The notes: generated by a model not told the origin, from the sequence alone. Positions 1 through 12,990 are shown, numbered from the stretch's first letter. The stretch: 64,000 bases of DNA from Edolisoma coerulescens (GCA_013397115.1 VWZW01004700.1:1-64000), one strand, 5' to 3'. Numbers and translations are program-made.

Positions 1-1465
1 TTGGTTATTTGTTTTCAAAATATGATTCTAGGCTTTAATGTCAGAAATAAGGGGAGATCATGAATGTCGACAAAAATACATCCAAGTAGAATTAAGAGGG
101 AAAAATTAAGAGGGAAAGAAACAAATTAAAGCTTGGTAGTGATTTGTAAATTGCAACGAGCAATTCAAGAAACACTGAAAATGGAAGCAGCAATGGTATA
201 TGCAGTATTTGAACATCCTATCTTTTGTGCCGTCAAAGTCCAATACAAACACAGTTTGCCATACCTAGAGAATCACTTGGTGCAAAAACACTACATATTT
301 TACAATCTAGATGTTCTGTTATGATGAATGTCAACAAAAGCAGCCACAAGAATGACCCTCCTGACTGCACTTCAAAATCTTGCCAAGAAATGTATTCCCT
401 ATACTGTCATAAACAATCTATTTGCCTTCATTGTGTACTGATAAACATTTCCTATCCATTCTTTTGAAGCACGTAATATTGACATAGCAGGAGATAACAA
501 TAGGTAGTCTAAAATAAAATCTGTTTGGGTTAACTCCTGTGTTCAATGCCTACTTTCCTAATAAATAAAGTGATTTTTAGTTGTCATAAGCAGTCATCAA
601 AAGCTGTGAAGTGCTTTGGGTGTTTCAACTTTAGAAACACAACTGTGTCTTAGCAGCGTTATCATTTTCCAGTTGTGACACAGATGTTTCGCGCACAGGT
701 GAGACTCCTAAATTGGCAGCATAATTGAAAAAAATCCCCAAAAAAAGAGAATACTGTTTCATCAAGCAGCAGTCGTAAAGTGGCTTATTGTTCTTTAGCT
801 GAACTGGTAGAAATTGTGTCAGAGCATCCTGCCAGTTATCAGTAAACAACTGATCCATAGTCTCTGAGAGCCTTGTATCTCTAAACATATTATTTGTCAA
901 TCAATTTGCCTACTTTGTATTAACAGCTATACTGGCCATGTTTACAATGCCAGGAATGTTTACGGAATTAAGCATAGTTGTCATGCAGATAATAGTATTA
1001 AACCATTGGTATTAATATTGACTCGCTACAGTTCCCAACCATGCTTTTAATGCATGGTATCTTACCACAGATGAATAGAACACATTAAAAAGTTACTATA
1101 AATGTGGATTAATCATATTGTGCTATATTTAACTGATGTCAAAGTCAAATGGGTGTTTCAGAAGAAAAAAGAAAGAGGTTCCACATACATTGATGTTTCA
1201 TCTCGGATTAGTGATGCGTCAACAGTCATGAAACACTTTCTAAATAAAATTTCAAGGCTTTTTTAATGCTTTACGTTGAAGGTTTTCTGAACATGTATCA
1301 CGTCTTGTCCATGCCATAAGAGGGAGTTAACTTTTACCATATCCCTTTTGCAGCTTGAAAGAGTTAAAAGACTGGCCCATATTTATTAGTCATAATTATA
1401 AAGGCAATTGTGTAAGCCAGGCACTGGGGCTCTGTGTCCATACTAGACTACTGTCAGTAACTCTG
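1..1465. other. Unclassified AT-rich non-coding DNA
   Basis: I see no gene or recognisable repeat here. A minus-strand frame of 89 codons (631-900) is open but has no splice acceptor in front of it and resembles no family I know. A 58-base segment at 1,354-1,411 lies between a pyrimidine-rich AG and a GTAAGC, but it is short enough to arise by chance. Confidence 0.6.
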
Positions 1466-1537
1466 ATAATACGCAGAAATACAGGTACGTTTGTGACAAT
1501 TATAATACACAGAAATGCAGATATGTTTAGAACAATT
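1466..1537. repeat. Two-copy tandem duplication, 36-base unit
   Basis: Positions 1,466-1,501 and 1,502-1,537 align without gaps and differ at 7 of 36 positions. Both begin ATAATAC and end ACAATT. The duplication is old, because the copies differ by about a fifth. The unit is a multiple of three, so a plus-strand frame through it stays open, but I see no other sign of coding. Confidence 0.85.
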
Positions 1538-3132
1538 TCCAAGGAGGTAGGAATAATAGCGTTGAGATTCATATTTTTTCCAGACTCAGAGAAAAAAGGA
1601 AGTGATGAGAGAAACAAACACAAATTCAGTTTTGTTTTTCTTCACCTTGTAAATTAGAAAGGCTTATTTCTAAAAACATCAATTTTTCCAGTATTTTGTA
1701 CAATATTCATTCTAAGATACTACATTGCTGAGACATCTCATGGAGTCACAATAGCTGAATTATGCAGTGTATTCCCAAATAAATACTCAGAGCCCCAGCA
1801 CCTGCTGCTTGAAGTCTGTGAGGAAATGCATTTGTGAGTAAAGTAAAAATCTCTTAGGAAAACTGGTTGTATCACCCAAGAATCTTCAAGATGTAGGGAA
1901 AAGTGTGTCATTTTCTCACCAATAATCTGCACTTTTATCTTACATGAAACAATTTTTTACAAAAAGTCTGCACTCCTTGTATTTGGTAAAGAAGAAGAAT
2001 TAGAAATAGGTCCAATTTCCTTTTGAAAAGCAGGCTTCTTCTGCTTTTGATTGGCCTTTTCTGTACCCTCTGTATAAGAAGACAGATAATAAATATAATG
2101 ATTTGTATTGAAAAGAAAACTGTAAGGATAATGGCCCAAACAGTGTAGGTTTTTTTATAATGTTACCATAGTAAATAATAGCAGCATAGTTCATATGGTT
2201 ATAGTTATGGCTGCATCTGTGTTTCCATTATAAATCCTGTTTTTCACAAGTTTATAATTTCATTTTAATAAATTTTCCCTTGGATGAACTGTAACATAGA
2301 AGGTTTCAACAAGGAATGCTTTTTCTTTAATTAAAAAAATAATATTTTTTTTGCTAGTCTCAAGCCATCTGTTAATCAAAAAGAACAATTTACTTGTTTA
2401 TAACAATGTTTTGCACCATCTAACAGAAAAAAACCCCAACTTCAAATGAAGTAGTAAAACGAGGCAATTGATTAACCTATAGCAAACTGTCATCAGTCTT
2501 GATTGTGAAACAAGTTTTTTTCTCGTCTGCTGAATGTACTTTTTGACTACACATACTAATACCTCCTCCAAGCCCCCATTCTGCAGTCAAGCATATGCTT
2601 AAACCCCCTCTTCAATAGGAATGCTTTCCAGAGCTCAGGCCCTAGAAATATATACATATTTAATTAGATGGTAGTGCTTGAAGATAATTCAATCCTCTCC
2701 AAGCAGCATGTGGTTTTACTGACTTTTGCATGTCTAACAGCAGTGTATTTTTGCATCTGTGTATTAATGATCAAATATTGCTTTCTTCCCTCCACACTAG
2801 TCCTGTATCTTGATGGGCATGTTTTCTAACCAAGGAAAGGTGAATATACACCTGGATATCTGCTTAATCTTACAATGCCTCTGCAGATAGCACTTACTAA
2901 TTTCCATAAGTATTTTACATTGCATGGCCCAAGCAAAATGATAGCTTGTTTACCATGTATTCATTTGGTTGTTCTGTGTCATAGCTCTGGAATTACTTAA
3001 AAGCAGAGATGTGTGTTAATAGGGAATATTATTCATTAAATATAATGGCAATGGATCTATTTTACTGCATATTAACATACTATAGTGCTTCACAGTGCTA
3101 CACTAATATGTTTTACTTTACATGATTAGATA

Positions 3133-3164
3133 TTAGTGATGTAATTTATTAGTGACATAATTTA
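3133..3164. repeat. Two-copy tandem duplication, 16-base unit
   Basis: Positions 3,133-3,148 and 3,149-3,164 are identical at 14 of 16 bases (TTAGTGAT/C followed by G/ATAATTTA). This is a small local duplication in AT-rich DNA with no evident function. Confidence 0.7.
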
Positions 3165-4958
3165 ACACTAAATATAAATGCAAAAATAATATTTCATCAT
3201 TGGATAACAGTATATAAATATCAGAGGTGCAGGGAGGTGCAACATTTTAAGCAGCCATGCTTAAGAAATTTGGGAAAGATGTCTGGAAAAGATCTCCTGT
3301 AAACAAGTCAAAAACCAAACCTAGATAAGCACCAAAGCATCAAAGGCACCCAGCAAGAGCCACTGATCATTACTCTGCAACAACCCTTCTAGTTTCTCCT
3401 TTTTAGAAAGGGAAATACCTGCTGTGCTATCCAAAGACTCTCCACAGCTGCTGAGACCATCACGGTCTTCTGAAAAGTGGGGGTGGGATAATCCTGTTGA
3501 GGGGAGATGGGATAACTCTGCTGTCCTGTGCAGGGGAACCAGCATTGTGCTAAGACTTCTCAAGTGCTCTGTGGTTCATGAGGACTCTGTTTGTGAACAC
3601 ACTTTGCATTCAGGGTGCTGGATGAATTCTGGTCTAAAAATAGGATTCAGCTTTTATTCTTACACCCTGAACACCAGACTCATTCTTGGCCTTTATCCTG
3701 CACTAGAGCATCTGCACTTACTCGTATTCAGTGGAGCTGCTGCCTTCCCACCGCTCAAGGACATTCCATGCCAAAAAAAGAGGGTTTATGCCAGCTGCTG
3801 GTGTCTGTAGCTGGGGACTCAGGGTGAGTGAAAGGGACAATGCAAAGCTATGGGGCAGCAATATGGGGGCATCACCAGGCCATGAGACTCCCCTCACATT
3901 GTCACATTCCTCATCTCATCCTTTTCGTCCCTGCTTGCTCTGGTGTGGTCCCATGTACTGGGAATCTAGCAAGTAAAGAGAGCACTGTGCTAGGGACATT
4001 ACAGCTGAAGGGAGAATACCAATAAAACACAGGAGCCTCCATATTACCACTTGCCTGCATGATAAACAGCTCTACAAATGTTAATTTCTGCCATGTTACT
4101 AGAAGTACAAACAGTACATATTGCTTCAATGCTGCTGCACACGGCTTGTGCATTTAGGGGGAATGTGTTTAGTTTTTCTATTTATTTACTAGGGACACAA
4201 ATTTTAACAACATGAAATATTTTGCTTGTATGATATGAACACCAATAGTTTAACATAAACTATGGAAGGAATCCAGGCTGTGTTGACATATTTTATGAAT
4301 GTTATGGGATGCCAGATTGGAGGTGTACATCTGTGTGGGTTGGCCAGTCATCCCACTGCCGTCTGTGTATCTGTATGCTTAAATGAATTAGCTATTACAA
4401 AAACACTGCATAAACAAATTTAATGCTGTACACTTTCCTTTTGCTGATCTAAATGTATCTGAATTGCAGCAAAGCAAGTTAACAATGATATTCAGTTACT
4501 CTTTCAACTACTCTCACATAAAAAGTTGGAAAGCTGTGCCCCTTAAACCATTTCACCTCCAACACTGAGGACCCCACTCTCTCCTTTTGACTCCATCTCC
4601 CTCCATGTCATTGGCAGCAATCTTCTTGCAGCCCCTCATGGTGGGAAGTACCACTGCATAATCCTGCAGTCAAAATCATTAGCCAGTGACTGCCATCCAC
4701 AAGGTCATTCAAGGTCGCTGAAATCCCTTCCAACCAGCTCAGCCTGGAGCAATGACTGCCAGAAAGCAGCACCAGATTGCCCTGCTACCGGTGCCAGGAT
4801 ACCAATATAGAAGTCAGGAGCTGTGAGACACCTTAGGGATTCCTCATACCTGAGACCATCATGCTGGCTATAAAGGCAGACATGGGAATTGTAAAGAAAT
4901 CCCAAAGAAATCTTTTTTCTCCTGTCTGAAAATGCTACAACAACTCTTTGTTACTACT

Positions 4959-4970
4959 TTTTTTTTTTTN
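4959..4970. other. T homopolymer ending in an undetermined base
   Basis: A run of T residues ends in a single N at 4,970. The base caller or assembler probably could not resolve the end of the homopolymer, so run length here should not be trusted. Confidence 0.9.
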
Positions 4971-7900
4971 GCTTTGGGTTCAATTATTGTAACATTTACA
5001 TTTGCCAGAGAATAAGCATAGGAGCCTTAGTGCTCAACAAACTTGGTAAGAAGTGGGATACTCAGCACTGACACAAATCACAGGGGAACAGGAAAATCAA
5101 GCAATTTCTGTCTTACTGTATGAATAAATATTTATAAGCTTGACTTTATGCATCTTGTTCTGAATATGCTGGTCAAATGGAATAAAAAAATGGATTAGAA
5201 GAAAAGATTCTGTGTTTACTTAGAGAATTTGATCTTTGAGTCAAATTAGAAACAATAAAACATTTTGAACTTTTTTTTCAGCTAACAGTTTGTAGGCTAA
5301 TTTTGAATTTGAATTGGTTCCAAGCATGATAGCTTAGATTTGCCCCAGATGGACTTTCAGTTCTGTTCAAATCGCTTGACAGCACCATAACAGCCATTTG
5401 TAACTAAGTCTGCAGAAATGGGCTGGCACTTGCAGCCTACTAGTGTTGCTGATCTTTTTGTACGGGAAAAGCACCCATAAATCACAGTGCATTAAAAAGG
5501 CATACGCATCTCAAGCAAACATCATGGAGAATCCATTGTCCTGTAGATAAGTATACAAATAAGTGCAAAGCGTCACTTAAATTTTATATAAGGCATATAT
5601 TTTTTTGGAAGGCAACCAATGCAGTTTCACATGCTGTACTTTTTCTAATCTGACTGACTCACAGTCTTGTGATAGTGAGATAAGCTAGGTAGGCAAATTT
5701 TTACAGAGTTGCAATTACTGAAATTGTCATTACGCTGCTCACTGTAAAATAAATATAGATAGAAGTGAAATTATGCACAGGCTAGAAGTAGAAAGTGTTT
5801 TGCTTCTGTTTGCTAAATTAATCTCTTCCTAAATGGCTGCAGGCCAGGTAGGTTAGCATTTGTGGTTTCAAAGGTTTTCAGCGCTTGCAATGAGCCATGA
5901 AATTACTGCATGCTGCTGAAAATGGCAGCTGATGAAAGGAAAAGAGCGAATCCCAAAGGCAGAAAGACAGGAGGAAGCAAAATTACAGGCAGAAAGTCTG
6001 ATTTTTGATGTTGCTCATTGTGAAATGTACACCCAAACTTTTAATAAAACATAAAACATTAATAAACCTGCTAACAATTCCTTACAATTTCTTTTGAAGT
6101 CTCAGTATAATTTCTGAATACTTATTAAAACAGGCAAGGATTCAATGGTGGCTGAGCAGTTTCTGTCTGCCGGTTATGGTATATTGGTACACTAGTGACT
6201 TTTGAAATTAGATTTTTATTGATGTTTTTTAATTGAATTATCCAAAGGATTGATGTTTTCTGTTAATAATGTGACCCTAAACTCTTGAATTGTTGATCAA
6301 GTTTAACTAATATTAAATTAGATGTTCAATGGCAAAACACCCTATATGATCAATGCTGCTTCACCATTCCAAATCCTCTCAACTTGATTGGGAAAATAAA
6401 TGTGGCTTCAGCTAATCTTATTGCTATGAGCTAGTTTATTACATTACATGTATATGCCACAAGAATGACAGCGTTACTTCTGGGGAGGGATGAAACAATG
6501 ATTTTAAGCACAAATAAAAAGAGGATACTAGAAGAGGAATAATCATGCACAGCAGTAGCTGGGATACTTTAGTTTAGTACCATTTTAGTTTTAAAGAAAC
6601 ATGCAAATGACAAGTCCTTTGGGTCAGTATCATGTGATCAATTCTTTGGCTGCATTATCTACTACTTTCAAAGATTCACAGCATGGTAGGATCATTTTTA
6701 ATTTCTTTGTAATTACTAAAACACAGTTTTTGATAGAAGAAGCTTGTTGACAAAAAATAACCAAAACAATTTTCAAGGACATAACATTAAGAAATTGTGT
6801 TTCTATTAAAAAATACTAAACAGATTAATGAATTATCCTAGAATATGGTTATATTCTCAAGGGCTCTCTGCTGGCAGATAACTTGCTTACTGTGATCAAC
6901 CCCAATGTACTTTGGGGTACTTCCTTCCAGAAATAAGCCTGCATCTAATATCTTTGGGGACTGAAGAAGCTTATACCTTTCTGATATGATTAGTTGCGTA
7001 AAGCAGTGTCTGTTTTTGTGGGCCCTTTAAATAGAGAGATTTGAATCAGGCAAGGCAAGCAGGCAAGAACTGAATTCTACAAGACATAGAAATTAAGGTC
7101 ACATTCTAAAATTTTGTTGATAGAGATGAGTGGCTTTAAAGGTTTCTTTACGTTAACACGGTACTTCTGACCCGAATTGTCTCCAAAACTTTTTATAAGT
7201 GCTCTGTAAGACACTGAAATTGTCTACAGTTAAAGGTGGCCACTGGGAGTGCAGTATAGGATGTGGAGTGGGGAGAAGGTATTTTGGCAAAGGGACCTGG
7301 TCAAAGGCACTTCTGGAGTGTCACAGGCTTCTTGAGGTCTGTTGGCTTTTAAGGTATTGTCCACCTAAGAAAGAAGCACACAGAAAATTGCATCCAGGCA
7401 ATCACACTGTAATCGGAACAGAGACTTAGAAAAATCATAGCCTGCCTGAACTGTGTCCCCACTGTATCCCACACAGCAGAGCTGCTGTGGCCAAATATCT
7501 TCCGAACAGAAGAATGCAATGGGCAGGTAAAACTGCAGGAGGAACGTTACGGGTAAGAAGAAAGCAACTGCTAAATTGGAATCACAAGCATGTACATACA
7601 CACAAATTGGGATTTTGCGTGCATAAGTTCAGTATGTGGTAATGCATGTGCAAAATGTCACGCCCTTATCTATTCAGTTGCTCATTCATACCACACTAAT
7701 CACTGTCTCAGCACCTAATTTTGAAGACTATAAATATTTTATTATCCACACAAAAATCAGAGGTGGTAACTGAGCTCAAGCTGTGCCCTGAGGAAAATAA
7801 AGCAAATTGTGCCACGTAATAAAAGATAGATACACAAAACCATTGCATGGACATAATTCATATTGAGGAGTCCTATATTAGATCTAGAGTAATCACATTA

Positions 7901-8312
7901 CTCATTATATACTGTATGCTAGAGAAGTAGAAGGTGCATACTACATATATATATTGTAACATAAGAAGCATTTTTAATTATGTTTTTCTTAAAACTTGAA
8001 ACATAGATCATGCTTACCTCTCAGTGTGATAGGAAGAATTTACTGCTGCACTACAGAAAAAGATAGCACAGCACGTGTCCAACATTTAAAACCAAATTGT
8101 GTATATTCAATCTATGTTCTCCTTTACCAGACTGAAGGAATCTTAAAATCCTGTAACAGAACACTAACATGTAAGCATATACCAAGTCACACATGCACAA
8201 AGAATTACACTGAGCTCTGTGGAAAAAGACAGTAATTTTGAAGCTGTCTTAAAAACCCAGAGATATTTCTGATTTTTAAAAATCTTAATAGTCAAGCCAC
8301 TTTAAACTCAAG

Positions 8313-8415
<103 letters not shown>

Positions 8416-9696
8416 TCAAAGTATCCCAGGAATAAAAGTCTGTTTAAAAATACATGAGAAAAAATTAGTTGAGAATAAAAGAATACTCATGAGTTTTGGG
8501 CTGAATTCTGCTGAAGTCTCATTTGAAAAATAAAAACACTGTTACAAATGAAGATACAGAAATCTACAGCTGAGGCAAACTAAATGCTGGCAATGTCACT
8601 CTTTCTTCTTAGTCACGTAGAAGAGAATTTTTGGGTGGATGCTCCATAAGGAAACAATGCTTTTCGTGATAAGGAAAGATACAGAGGTATGCATTATTTG
8701 ATCGATTATTCTGTAATGAATGCATGGGGAATACCTAAGTGAATTTGGGCAGAGATATAAATTAATTCCATATGTAGAGTGCTGTACAGAGTGGAAATAT
8801 AATGCAGGCAGGACTTGTAGAGGAAGTTACAATCTATGTGCAGTTTCTGTGAGGAAGAAAAGGGGCAGAAGGAAAGAAGGTACCTAAATCACTCAGCAGG
8901 CTATGCACTGTCTCCCTGAATCAAGAAAAAAGCGTTCCAGCTCTCAAAACTGCTAGTCTTTGCTACTGAGAGAGCACTAGGTGAAGTCAGTTACTTCATC
9001 AGATTAAGTGTGAGTTAAAATTGTGTGTGAGTATATGTTGCATGTGTGAACTGAACAGTATCACTTCGAATGTTTTGCTACTGAAGATTTAAGTCTGATG
9101 CTATACATTCTTTACTACCACCAAGGAAAGAATTAAATATAATGATTACACCATGGACATACCCACCATGCAAAAGTAAACAGGTCTATACTGCTGTGAA
9201 TCAAAGCAGTCTGCAAGTCTGCCAAAATGATAGGAAGCATTTCCCAACTAGATTGCCACTTTTCTTTGTGGTGCTGTAGGCTCGCACGCTCCCTCAGCAG
9301 GATTCATTTTGAAGATGGAGAGGTTTGACTAAGTGATTTGATTAAAAGTGATTAAAATCAAAGCTATTTCTTCCTCCGTAGCAGGTGGAGTTTCATAGCA
9401 AATGGCTTCATAGAAACATGGGTTTGTTTCAATTCATTTGACCTCCTCTCTCTCATGCACTGGATTAGAAATGAAAATGAATCTCAAAACAAGTCTCCAA
9501 AGAACTGCCATGACCTGTACAGTTTCACCTCGCAGTATGCCCAAGGAAGCTCGAAGATCTCCATTTTGCCCTACCTTAGTTATCTTTGAAAACTGATTCT
9601 TTCCTGTGGGAAGCAGATTTTATTTATTCCCTGTAGGATTCAACCATCTTTTCTTTGTCTATTGTTACTAACACAATTCAATTTGTTTAATTTCAG
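8416..9696. other. Unclassified AT-rich DNA
   Basis: No gene or recognisable transposon. The last 40 bases are pyrimidine-rich and contain TACTAAC at 9,666-9,672, which is discussed with the candidate exon that follows. Confidence 0.5.
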
Positions 9697-9879
9697 ATAT
9701 TTTGCAGCAGAAATTGCAATTAAAAGTAGGAACCTTAAGAGATATGATACAGCTTTTCCCCCAGATGAATTAAAAAAGTTCAGAAGTTTTTGGCATCACT
9801 GAACTTGAAGATGAACCCCATGTTTTACTCTTGCACAAGATTGATAATATGTGCCCAGATGACATCTTCATCTACCTAT
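9697..9879 (+). pseudogene. Candidate internal exon or exon relic with one frame break
   Basis: The segment follows a good 3' splice site: TACTAAC (the consensus branch-point) at 9,666-9,672, then a T-rich stretch ending TTTCAG at 9,696. It ends at a good 5' splice site, GTATGTGAA from 9,880. Starting one base in, a frame is open from 9,698 to a TGA at 9,800-9,802. It reads like ordinary soluble protein, with a charged stretch AIKSRNLKRYD followed by PPDELKKF. From about 9,785 to a TGA just past the donor, the next frame reads equally protein-like, with ITELEDEPHVLLLHKIDNMC. The two halves are one base out of phase. The change must lie near the A6 run at 9,771-9,776 or the T5 run at 9,787-9,791. 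Either this is a dead exon, or the assembly has one base too many. I do not recognise the protein, and chance remains possible. A CR1 3' end starts 80 bases downstream, but this segment does not match CR1 ORF2. Confidence 0.3.
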
Positions 9880-9959
9880 GTATGTGAATATTCTTAAAAC
9901 TAAGGTGTTGTAGGCTTAGTGCAACTATCACTGAAACACTGAACCTCAAAAAATTGCAA

Positions 9960-10388
9960 GCAGTTTGGTTAAGGGCCACAGGAATGACTGATAATATAGA
10001 TCTCGCCTGGCAGACAGATACAAAGCTTTATTTCTTTAGTTTGTCATAGAGAAGGGAAAAGAAGCAACTTGATCAGAGCCTGTAAGTAAGTGCTGAGGCA
10101 GAAGGTCCCTGCTTGCAGAGGGCTCTTTCAAAGACTGAACAAAATTCAGTATATGGCAGGTAAAGCCAGGAAAAATCCAAGTAGAAATGGCATAATGTTC
10201 TAAACACTGGAAATAATTAACTACAAGCAGTTTTTACCTAAGGAGCTGATGGACGTCACCGGGAATGCCACACTTGATGTCTTTCTAAAGGCTACACCTC
10301 ATCACAAAAGCATTGGAAGCAGTGAAGTTATAGCTTCTATTTTATGAAGAAAGTCAAGCTAAATTATCATTATGTGTCTTCTAGTTTA
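9960..10388 (+). mobile_element. Old CR1 LINE, 3' end (ORF2 C-terminus and 3' UTR)
   Basis: The first part follows the end of CR1 ORF2, which encodes the reverse transcriptase. Recognisable landmarks are a stretch like AACTTGATCA (10,067-10,076), an AGGGCTCTTT block, and ACTTGATGTCTTTCTAAA (10,271-10,288). The last matches the conserved CR1 phrase for leucine-aspartate-valine-phenylalanine near the ORF2 end. From about 10,320 the sequence runs parallel to the old CR1 3' UTR that ends in the 'gtcagactagatgatc' motif, here GTCAAGCTAAATTATCAT at 10,353-10,370. Stops and small indels break every frame. It is an ancient 5'-truncated copy with no activity. The assignment rests on recalled consensus. 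Confidence 0.85.
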
Positions 10389-12875
10389 AAAAGAAAAGCA
10401 GATCTACAGGCAAACAAAAGAACAGGTGGCAGTTATAAGAACAGACAAATCAGAGAAAAAATTAGGCAAGCCAAGCCAAACCATTGTGAATTCCTCTTGT
10501 TGATTATTCAGGCCACATGTTCTCTTTTCAAAATTTGCCAAATCATTTGTGCTCACATAGGAGCCCATCATACTCAAATAGATCACATTTTTCCACTCAT
10601 AAAGTAGTGGCCTTTTGAACTGTTAAAGTGATATTTAGTCAACAGAAACAGAAAAGACAAAAGTATCTCCCCAGTAGAGAAGTGCATCAGGCTAAAAAAA
10701 CAGGCCAGACCCCTCCATTTCTGAAAGCAGTAGCACACCAGGGAGAGAGATAGCCAAGGCACATCCAGCTTCAGCCCAAAGAGCCCATGCCTGCTTCCTG
10801 ATGTGCAGGATGGAGCCAGATCTCAGCACAAGTCACAAGCAAAACTTCCGCTCACATTCCACATTCCTTGTGATATCCCTTAGCTGCACTGTTATCTCAG
10901 TCCTCCAAGGCTGTATGAGGGAAGGAGGATGAAATAGGCTGGAGATGTTTCAAGCTGTCACCTTCCACACAGTTATTCTGCTCCCAGTTACCTGTACACA
11001 CTGCCACTGCTGCGGCGCTGCTTGGCAAAGTTGATACTCTGGCAAACAGTACCAGGTACTACTGGTAAAGACAGCCTGAGCTGAGGGTCTACCTTCATCT
11101 GAAACAGAAGCATGAAGAATTCTTAAGATGCTGGAAGCAAAGAAGTAACCTAAACTCATGACTCCACTGATAAACCTCCCCCATGCACACTATTGACAAT
11201 ATTATGTCAAAGGGAATATATATATATATACATAATTAAAAAAAAATAAATTATGCATTTCCTCCAAACACTGACTTTTGTGTTGCTCTCTCAATGCAGC
11301 TGTATGCAGGAGCACAACAGGTTAAAGCTGCCTCAGCTGTCTCTGGTGAGCAAGCAGGGGCTCCAGGAGTCTGAGGGCTGCAGCTTGCTTGCTCAGGGCT
11401 TTGCTAATTGCCAAGCAAGGGAAGGTTTTGTTATCTTGATTTGTGTTTGAAAAGGCCCTCTGCTACTGAAGAGACCTTCCTACCTTTTGCTACATTTATT
11501 TCCACTCAGTTATTTTACCAGCCTCTGTTTCACCACCAACCGAGTCATGGCCAGTGGATGAGTGAGTGGAAAGTGACAGACTCATGTTTGCACTCAACAT
11601 GTGAGAAAAAGGGACAAACCCCAAGCAGGACTTGGGAAAAGGCATATTCAAAAAGCATTCAGAATGATTAAACACAGGGAAATGGGGAAATCTACATTTG
11701 CTTTTGTCAAACTAAAGGAACATACGCATAAATTGTGGTCTACTTTCAGGACCCAGTTCTGCTTTCCTTAAAATCATAAATTAAAAAGGTCAAGCATTTA
11801 TTTAAATGAATGTATAAATTATATACAAAGATACAAAGATATAAAGATATATATATATATATAAAAATCAATCCTCCAAGTGGTCACCTCTCCACATGTT
11901 GCAATGTGTCCTTCAGTATGATATTACGTCCGGGTATATGAGATGTGTTTTCCTTAATGGTGCAAAATTCCTGCTGGTTTGCAGAAGATGTCATATGTAT
12001 TCTGAGCTTTTACATCTTTACCAAATGGTTGCTTTTCATCAATATGTTTCTCCAACATGCTCAGACTAAGAAAATAATAATAATTATGTGGAAATAGAGG
12101 GAATGGAGGGAATTCAAGGAATAGAATATCTGAAAGCTCTGTAAGAGAGTGAATGTCTCCTTATGAATAGCTTCAGTAGAGATCAATTTGTCAAAACCCA
12201 AGAACGACATTCAAGGTATTTAGAAAGACTATAAAGATGTTTTATGAAGATGGCACAGGGAAAAAAATATCCCTCTCTTATGAGCAGGGAGTTCAACTTA
12301 GAATTTCAAATTAACTTATTGTATGATGCATTATTTAATAAATGTTAGCATTAATTTTTGAAGAGTTCAATTTGCATAGTATTACTGGGCCAAATGGTTG
12401 ATGAGGATCACAATTAAAGAAAGATGCACCATTCTTTTGGCTAAAAAAGAAATATCAAATGAAGCCAAACCATCATCATTACACAGAAAAAAGGTGGCCT
12501 CTAACTGCCAAAAATATGTGACAGATGCATTTAAAGTTCTGATAATATTTAAATTCAATTTCTTGTAGTCTGACCTTATACAAAAGCTCAAGATCCTCCC
12601 CTAGACTCAGTTAAAATATCTTAAAAACAAAAGCCTCTAGCCTAGGAAAACGATCTGGTGAAAGGGAAGTAAGTTAGAGTTTCTTTTAGGTCGATATCTG
12701 AGATGAGTTTTCATCACATCATCTATTACTCAAATTCTAGTTTTTTCATGAAAATATTTGAGCAAAAATGTTAGCATTTACTTACCCTGCCAGCCATACA
12801 TGTTATACTAAATAATATTACAGCTACAAATAAACATTGGCATTTAGAAGAAATGAACCATAAAAGATGGTAGGT
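10389..12875. other. Unclassified DNA with short TA repeats
   Basis: No gene recognised. Low-complexity spots are a TA run at about 11,216-11,230 and, at 11,823-11,868, a short ATACAAAG-type array running into a TA run. At 11,290-11,335 a 46-base segment lies between a pyrimidine-rich CAG and GTGAGC and is open in two frames. It is too short to call an exon. Confidence 0.5.
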
Positions 12876-12990
12876 CTCACAGATTCATGGATTATTATGC
12901 TGAAAAAGATGATTGTGACCCTCTAGTCTGACCTTCTGCATAATGCAGGCCACAGGACTTCTTTGAATTAATTTCTTATTGAACCGGGGC
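12876..12990 (-). mobile_element. Old CR1 LINE 3' tail, minus strand
   Basis: On the plus strand the sequence begins TCACAGATTCATGG and continues through CTAGTCTGACCTTCTGCA (12,921-12,938) and AATGCAGGCCACAGGAC. This is the reverse complement of an archaic CR1 3' UTR found widely in turtles, crocodilians and birds. Only the last 100-odd bases are recognisable, so this is a short, severely 5'-truncated or eroded copy. It appears to be the same broad subfamily as the copy at 10.0-10.4 kb, in the opposite orientation. Confidence 0.83.

Larger units (their letters stand above)
1538..8312. other. Unclassified, mostly unique AT-rich DNA
   Basis: I recognise no gene, RNA or dated transposon in this stretch. 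About 3,420-3,960 is richer in GC than its surroundings and contains several overlapping open frames of up to 128 codons, none resembling a known protein. About 5,580-6,110 is non-repetitive AT-rich sequence with the look of conserved non-coding DNA, but conservation cannot be judged from one genome. A phrase at about 4,705-4,735 faintly resembles a CR1 tail and is too short to call. Confidence 0.5.

Noticed and set aside
631..900. 89-codon minus-strand frame with a fairly protein-like composition
   Set aside because: No splice site at its start, a stop shortly upstream, no recognisable motif.
1354..1411. 58-base segment between a pyrimidine-rich CAG and GTAAGC, open in one frame
   Set aside because: Short acceptor-donor pairs with an open frame are common by chance, and nothing else supports an exon.
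4700..4740. Phrase resembling the AAGGTC...CCCTTCCAACC part of a CR1 tail
   Set aside because: Only about 25 bases of similarity and no terminal repeats or flanking CR1 sequence.
11290..11335. 46-base segment between TGCAG and GTGAGC, open in two frames
   Set aside because: Too short, and open in more than one frame, so it carries little information.
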